Positions 42,943 to 44,900 of a stretch of 44,900 nucleotides of DNA are shown here, one piece after another (the stretch's first letter is position 1; each line of letters starts with the position of its first letter). Made by a program: the position numbers and the translations under genes. Under the pieces are notes generated by a model, which did not search any database, was not told the DNA's origin, and was given only the letters and a program-made list of their open reading frames with translations. The stretch is from Nitrospirota bacterium (GTDB lineage Bacteria; Nitrospirota; Thermodesulfovibrionia; UBA6902). The stretch lies in the NCBI GenBank assembly GCA_016222905.1, contig JACRPZ010000084.1, positions 1-44,900 on the forward strand. The letters run 5' to 3'.

Positions 42943-42958
42943 TGGCATATCACTTGCA
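42943..42958 (+). promoter_or_regulatory. Sigma54-type promoter of a small gene
   Basis: TGGCAT-ATCAC-TTGCA matches the -24/-12 consensus TGGCAC-N5-TTGCA at all but one position, with GG and GC correctly spaced. The start of transcription should fall near 42969, 13 bases before the small gene's ATG. The rest of the gap from purL (42675-42942) is AT-rich and shows nothing else I recognise, apart from an imperfect palindrome TTGTTAATATTACAA around 42887-42901. Confidence 0.75.
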
Positions 42959-42981
42959 TTTCTCTATAGTGAGAGGACAAA

Positions 42982-43122
42982 ATGAAAACCTTAACCCAAA
43001 ACGAGATATTAGAAGAGCTGATGAAATTGGGAATATCCTCTGAAGAGGATCTGCAGATTTCCTATAAGGAATACACTCTTTATTTAAATAATGAAAACCT
43101 CTTTTCAGGGGAAACTATTTAA
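42982..43122 (+). CDS. 46-residue hypothetical protein under a sigma54-like promoter
   Basis: The frame begins MKTLTQNEILEELMKLGISS, continues EEDLQISYKEYTLYL, and ends NNENLFSGETI. It is preceded by GAGAGG five bases before ATG and by a near-perfect sigma54 promoter, so it is very likely expressed. It is acidic, helical in appearance, with no Cys, no signal peptide and no membrane segment. I do not recognise a family. The promoter type suggests a nitrogen, motility, pilus or stress regulon; the function is open. A truncated version of a longer protein cannot be excluded, since decayed genes follow. Confidence 0.6.
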   Translation: MKTLTQNEILEELMKLGISSEEDLQISYKEYTLYLNNENLFSGETI

Positions 43123-43260
43123 ACCAGCCCCCATGTTATTTCTCTCTCTTCAACATAAACTCTCCCTGCCCTCAATACCATTACAATCTCGCTCTCGACA
43201 TCGCTGCTGTACACTCGGCTTGTGAAGAATGGGCAGCCATGTGAGACCGCCCATTAAAAT
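43123..43260 (-). pseudogene. Coding-like fragment of an unrecognised protein (minus strand)
   Basis: A minus-strand frame reads GCPFFTSRVYSSDVESEIVM and then VLRAGRVYVEEREITWGLV before a stop at 43121-43119. The residue pattern looks like genuine protein, but no start codon with a ribosome binding site is present and the frame is closed upstream. It is probably the tail of a disrupted gene. Family not recognised. Confidence 0.3.
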
Positions 43261-43319
43261 CCTTATAGCCGGCTCCTTTTTTCTTTTCCATGCCAAGTGA
43301 CTTAATGTAAGCAACCATC

Positions 43320-43385
43320 TCCATCATTTCCTTTTTCAAAACCGTCCAATATTCCCTGTTTTTACGTGGACAATTTAGTTTTCAT
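43320..43385 (-). pseudogene. Truncated copy of the CopG-like antitoxin gene
   Basis: The minus strand reads MKTKLST-stop-KQGILDGFEKG, matching the intact gene's MKTKLSMEEQGILESFEKCG, but carries a stop at codon 8 and loses similarity after about 20 codons. Upstream GGAGGAG is retained. It overlaps the HsdR fragment's stop as ATGA. Confidence 0.7.
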
Positions 43386-43480
43386 TTTTCTCCTCCAAAA
43401 CAAATGTCTGTTGCCACGCCCCAGCCTGCGGCCTTCAGTGCAGGGTTAATATGTTCATCTCTTGTCTCGGCTTCATTCAT
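43382..43480 (-). pseudogene. hsdR: N-terminal fragment of a type I restriction HsdR subunit
   Basis: A 32-codon minus-strand frame begins MNEAETRDEHINPALKAAGW. This is the characteristic opening of the HsdR motor/nuclease subunit of type I restriction-modification systems. It then ends after GVATDICFGGEK. The rest (nuclease, helicase) is absent, as are recognisable hsdM and hsdS genes, so this is a residue of a lost system joined to the truncated antitoxin copy. Confidence 0.65.
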
Positions 43481-43546
43481 GAATTATTTTTCTTCTGAAG
43501 TACGCCAATCTTCCAGACGCCTTTTCCAAATTCACGCTTTTGTCAA

Positions 43547-43593
43547 CATAACCGTGAAAAATGCCAGTTTATTATAGATTTTTCACGGTTATG
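43547..43593. repeat. Perfect 16-base inverted repeat with 15-base loop
   Basis: CATAACCGTGAAAAAT at 43547-43562 is exactly complementary to ATTTTTCACGGTTATG at 43578-43593. There is no T run after the stem on either strand, so it is not a standard terminator. It could be an operator, a recombination site or a mobile-element end. The surrounding 43481-43740 has open stretches (a 64-codon frame, 43543-43737 minus) but no recognised gene. Confidence 0.75.
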
Positions 43594-43741
43594 AACTATA
43601 ATTGCCCCTATAGCGCACCGCTGAAGGTTTGATGCAACAGGGATTTTTTCAGCACATCGAGTGCGGCGGGTTTTATAAAAGTTATCCTGCAGGAGAGCAT
43701 CGTCAATCTCCGCAAATACAGAGCGATCTGATTTCATTATT

Positions 43742-43760
43742 CCCCCTTAAAAAAGGGGGC
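43742..43760. repeat. CCCCCTT/AAGGGGG hairpin repeat
   Basis: CCCCCTTAAAAAAGGGGG is followed by GAGGGGG. This is the same repeat type as at 4608-4698. It lies just downstream of the CopG-like gene and may end its transcript. Confidence 0.55.
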
Positions 43761-43774
43761 GAGGGGGTTGTTGC

Positions 43775-44053
43775 TTAATTTTTTGCCTCTCTCAGCTTGC
43801 CGCTGACAAATTTATGAATTATGCTGGAAACATATGTCTGATAAGGCAACCCCTCGCTTACCGCCTTCTTTTGCAATTCAGTCAGGTCTCTTTCGGAAAT
43901 TCTTATGTTTAGTCTTTTATCTTTCTTTAAAGTTTTTCTTGCATACTTCATAAGTTCCGCCCTTCTTTTTGAAAGGTTTTTTACCGGAACCCATCCACAT
44001 TTTTCAAAACTCTCCAATATTCCCTGTTCTTCCATGGATAATTTGGTTTTCAT
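43775..44053 (-). CDS. CopG-like (ribbon-helix-helix) antitoxin
   Basis: This protein of about 92 residues begins MKTKLSMEEQGILESFEKCGW. A C-terminal RHH-like segment reads KRLNIRISERDLTELQKKA, then SEGLPYQTYVSSIIHKFVSGKL. The pattern fits the CopG antitoxin family of type II toxin-antitoxin systems, which bind DNA as dimers and often pair with a BrnT- or RelE-like toxin. I chose the ATG at 44053 (GAAGG seven bases upstream); a TTG at 44065 is possible. No toxin gene is recognised next to it; the neighbouring gene is higA. A decayed second copy lies at 43320-43385. Confidence 0.78.
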   Translation of the reverse strand: MKTKLSMEEQGILESFEKCGWVPVKNLSKRRAELMKYARKTLKKDKRLNIRISERDLTELQKKAVSEGLPYQTYVSSIIHKFVSGKLREAKN

Positions 44054-44089
44054 TTTTACCTTCAAAATAGCGGATTGTAAAACCTTGTA

Positions 44090-44407
44090 TCAGGCATGAG
44101 CAAAGGCAGGCAATCTCTTTATCTTTTGTATCTCCTTCGCAGATGATGAGTGAGTTACATGATAAAGATCCCATGCCAATTGCAAATTAAGCCAAAACTG
44201 CGCGTCCATGCCGAAGAGTTTTTCCAGACGAAGAGAAGTATCAGGGGTTATCCCCCGTTTCCCATGAATCAGTTCATTAACGCGGGGATATGAAACACCA
44301 AGCTTTTCAGCCAACTCACTCTGTGTCATCTTCAGCGGTTTAAGAAACTCCTCCAACAGCATTTCGCCGGGATGAGTCGGCGGACCATTTTTGGGTATAC
44401 GAACCAT
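44090..44407 (-). CDS. higA: HigA-family antitoxin (XRE/HTH)
   Basis: This 105-residue protein opens with the HigA signature PTHPGEMLLEEFLKPLKMTQ, then a helix-turn-helix (SELAEKLGVSYPRVNELIHGKRGI) and the conserved PDTSLRLEKLFGMDAQFWLNLQLAWDLY. It would neutralise a HigB ribosome-dependent mRNase and repress its operon. I chose the ATG at 44407 because GAGGAGG lies six bases upstream. higB normally directly precedes higA, but 44408-44560 contains no recognisable HigB sequence, so it is an orphan antitoxin or its toxin has been lost. Confidence 0.92.
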   Translation of the reverse strand: MVRIPKNGPPTHPGEMLLEEFLKPLKMTQSELAEKLGVSYPRVNELIHGKRGITPDTSLRLEKLFGMDAQFWLNLQLAWDLYHVTHSSSAKEIQKIKRLPAFAHA

Positions 44408-44572
44408 TTTTTGCCTCCTCATTGAGCATCAACAGCAGTGCCAACGCGCTACCGGCACTCGATAGACTATCAGCAATATTCGACAAGTTCAATTGCATTT
44501 CGTTACCTCAAGGAAGCAGCGAAGCTTACGAAAAGACGATTTGTTTTGCGTTTTATGGGCTTATTTAAGTTA

Positions 44573-44812
44573 TTAGTGACCACTTTCATTAGCGTGCTTT
44601 ATTAGCAGTTTTTGTGAGGGGATTTTAAGTTTATTTTCTATCTTTTGCTTATCTTTAAAACCTATTGAGTGCATAGAACAATGATTAACAACCATAAATC
44701 TCATTATCTTTTTTGCCGTTTCAGAAAAACCATCTTCGTCAATTTTTTTTGTGATATTATCAATTTGAGACTGCTGAAAAAGACTGGCATTAAGTTTGCA
44801 TAAATAAAGCAA
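44573..44812 (-). CDS. Hypothetical protein, doubtful
   Basis: A 79-codon frame starts at a TTG with no good ribosome binding site. The product is Lys/Ile/Ser-rich with two Cys and has no membrane segment. I do not recognise it. It may be a gene fragment; the AT-rich composition matches the surrounding decayed island. The 165 bases between it and higA show no gene. Confidence 0.25.
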   Translation of the reverse strand: MLYLCKLNASLFQQSQIDNITKKIDEDGFSETAKKIMRFMVVNHCSMHSIGFKDKQKIENKLKIPSQKLLIKHANESGH

Positions 44813-44832
44813 ACATAAAGTCAGGAGGGACG

Positions 44833-44900
44833 ATGATAAAGAAGGATTACGGGCAGGTCAGTTTCTACAGCTATATATACGACGCGGTAATACCGAAAGA
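44833..44900 (+). CDS. Start of a probable transposase, cut by the window edge
   Basis: An ATG at 44833 with GGAGGG four bases upstream begins MIKKDYGQVSFYSYIYDAVI and runs off the right edge. The opening resembles IS4/IS1182-type transposases (…GQ.SFY…IPKDH). Only 23 residues are visible, so this is tentative. An insertion sequence here would fit the broken genes to its left. Confidence 0.45.
   Translation, partial: MIKKDYGQVSFYSYIYDAVIPK

Noticed and set aside
43543-43737. 64-codon minus-strand frame
   Set aside because: No recognised motif and no convincing ribosome site; ends in the inverted repeat. Probably decayed DNA; mentioned under the repeat only.

Overview
The window reads as a chromosomal segment of a Gram-negative (diderm) bacterium. 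The diderm markers are a TolC-type outer-membrane channel, LolA, lipoprotein signal sequences and a pilA with a sigma54-type promoter. A Bacillus/Clostridium-style Fe-S PurF, a single-chain PurL, AtpZ/AtpI-like proteins, B12-binding radical SAM enzymes and many intergenic palindromic repeats would fit Nitrospirota or a deltaproteobacterial-type lineage. That placement is inference, because no rRNA gene or other decisive phylogenetic marker is present.

Layout. (i) 1-110: the minus-strand leader and first codons of a gene running off the left edge; the leader can sequester its own ribosome binding site and holds two similar hairpins. (ii) 215-7339 (+): a tightly packed export operon with a TolC-like channel, a MacA-like adaptor, a MacB-like ATPase and permease, then an EmrA-like adaptor and an EmrB-like MFS pump. 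(iii) 7346-10271 (-): fur, feoB and a VanZ-like gene behind a Fur-box-like site. (iv) 10326-14862 (-): divergent polysaccharide deacetylase, lolA, ftsK and uppP; then (+) 14933-16173: atpZ-like, atpI-like and pyrE. (v) 16301-20044 (-): a peptide/nickel-type ABC importer (binding lipoprotein and two permeases, no ATPases).

(vi) 20084-33053: an accessory cell-surface region. It holds an IS3 remnant, a frameshifted B12-radical SAM gene, and pilA under a sigma54-type promoter with an upstream inverted repeat. Two tandem GT-C-like membrane proteins with TPR tails follow; the first appears to start at ATT. A minus-strand cluster comes next (GT2, intact radical SAM paralogue, methyltransferase, WbqC-like, broken methyltransferase), with a divergent DegT-type aminotransferase and a sugar epimerase/dehydratase. 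Together these look like a pilus gene set inside a glycan-building locus. (vii) 33059-36993 (-): transglutaminase-fold protein lacking its catalytic Cys, coupled to an ABC ATPase and permease. (viii) 37052-42608 (-): purF and purL. (ix) 42943-44900: a small protein under a sigma54-like promoter, then a decayed region with an HsdR N-terminal fragment, a truncated copy of a CopG-like antitoxin, the intact CopG-like gene, higA, and the start of a probable transposase at the right edge.

Dispersed repeats occur throughout: ATTCCGG/CCGGAAT palindromes, CCCCCTTT/AAAGGGGG hairpins, 'GGCACAAAG' and 'CACAGATT' low-complexity repeats, and 'GAGTT' repeats. Several run into coding sequence (lolA N-terminus, pyrE C-terminus, two places in purL). 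The least explained items are the tandem-hairpin leader at the left edge, the pilin-linked GT-C/radical SAM locus, the Cys-less transglutaminase coupled to an ABC exporter, and the sigma54-driven small protein.
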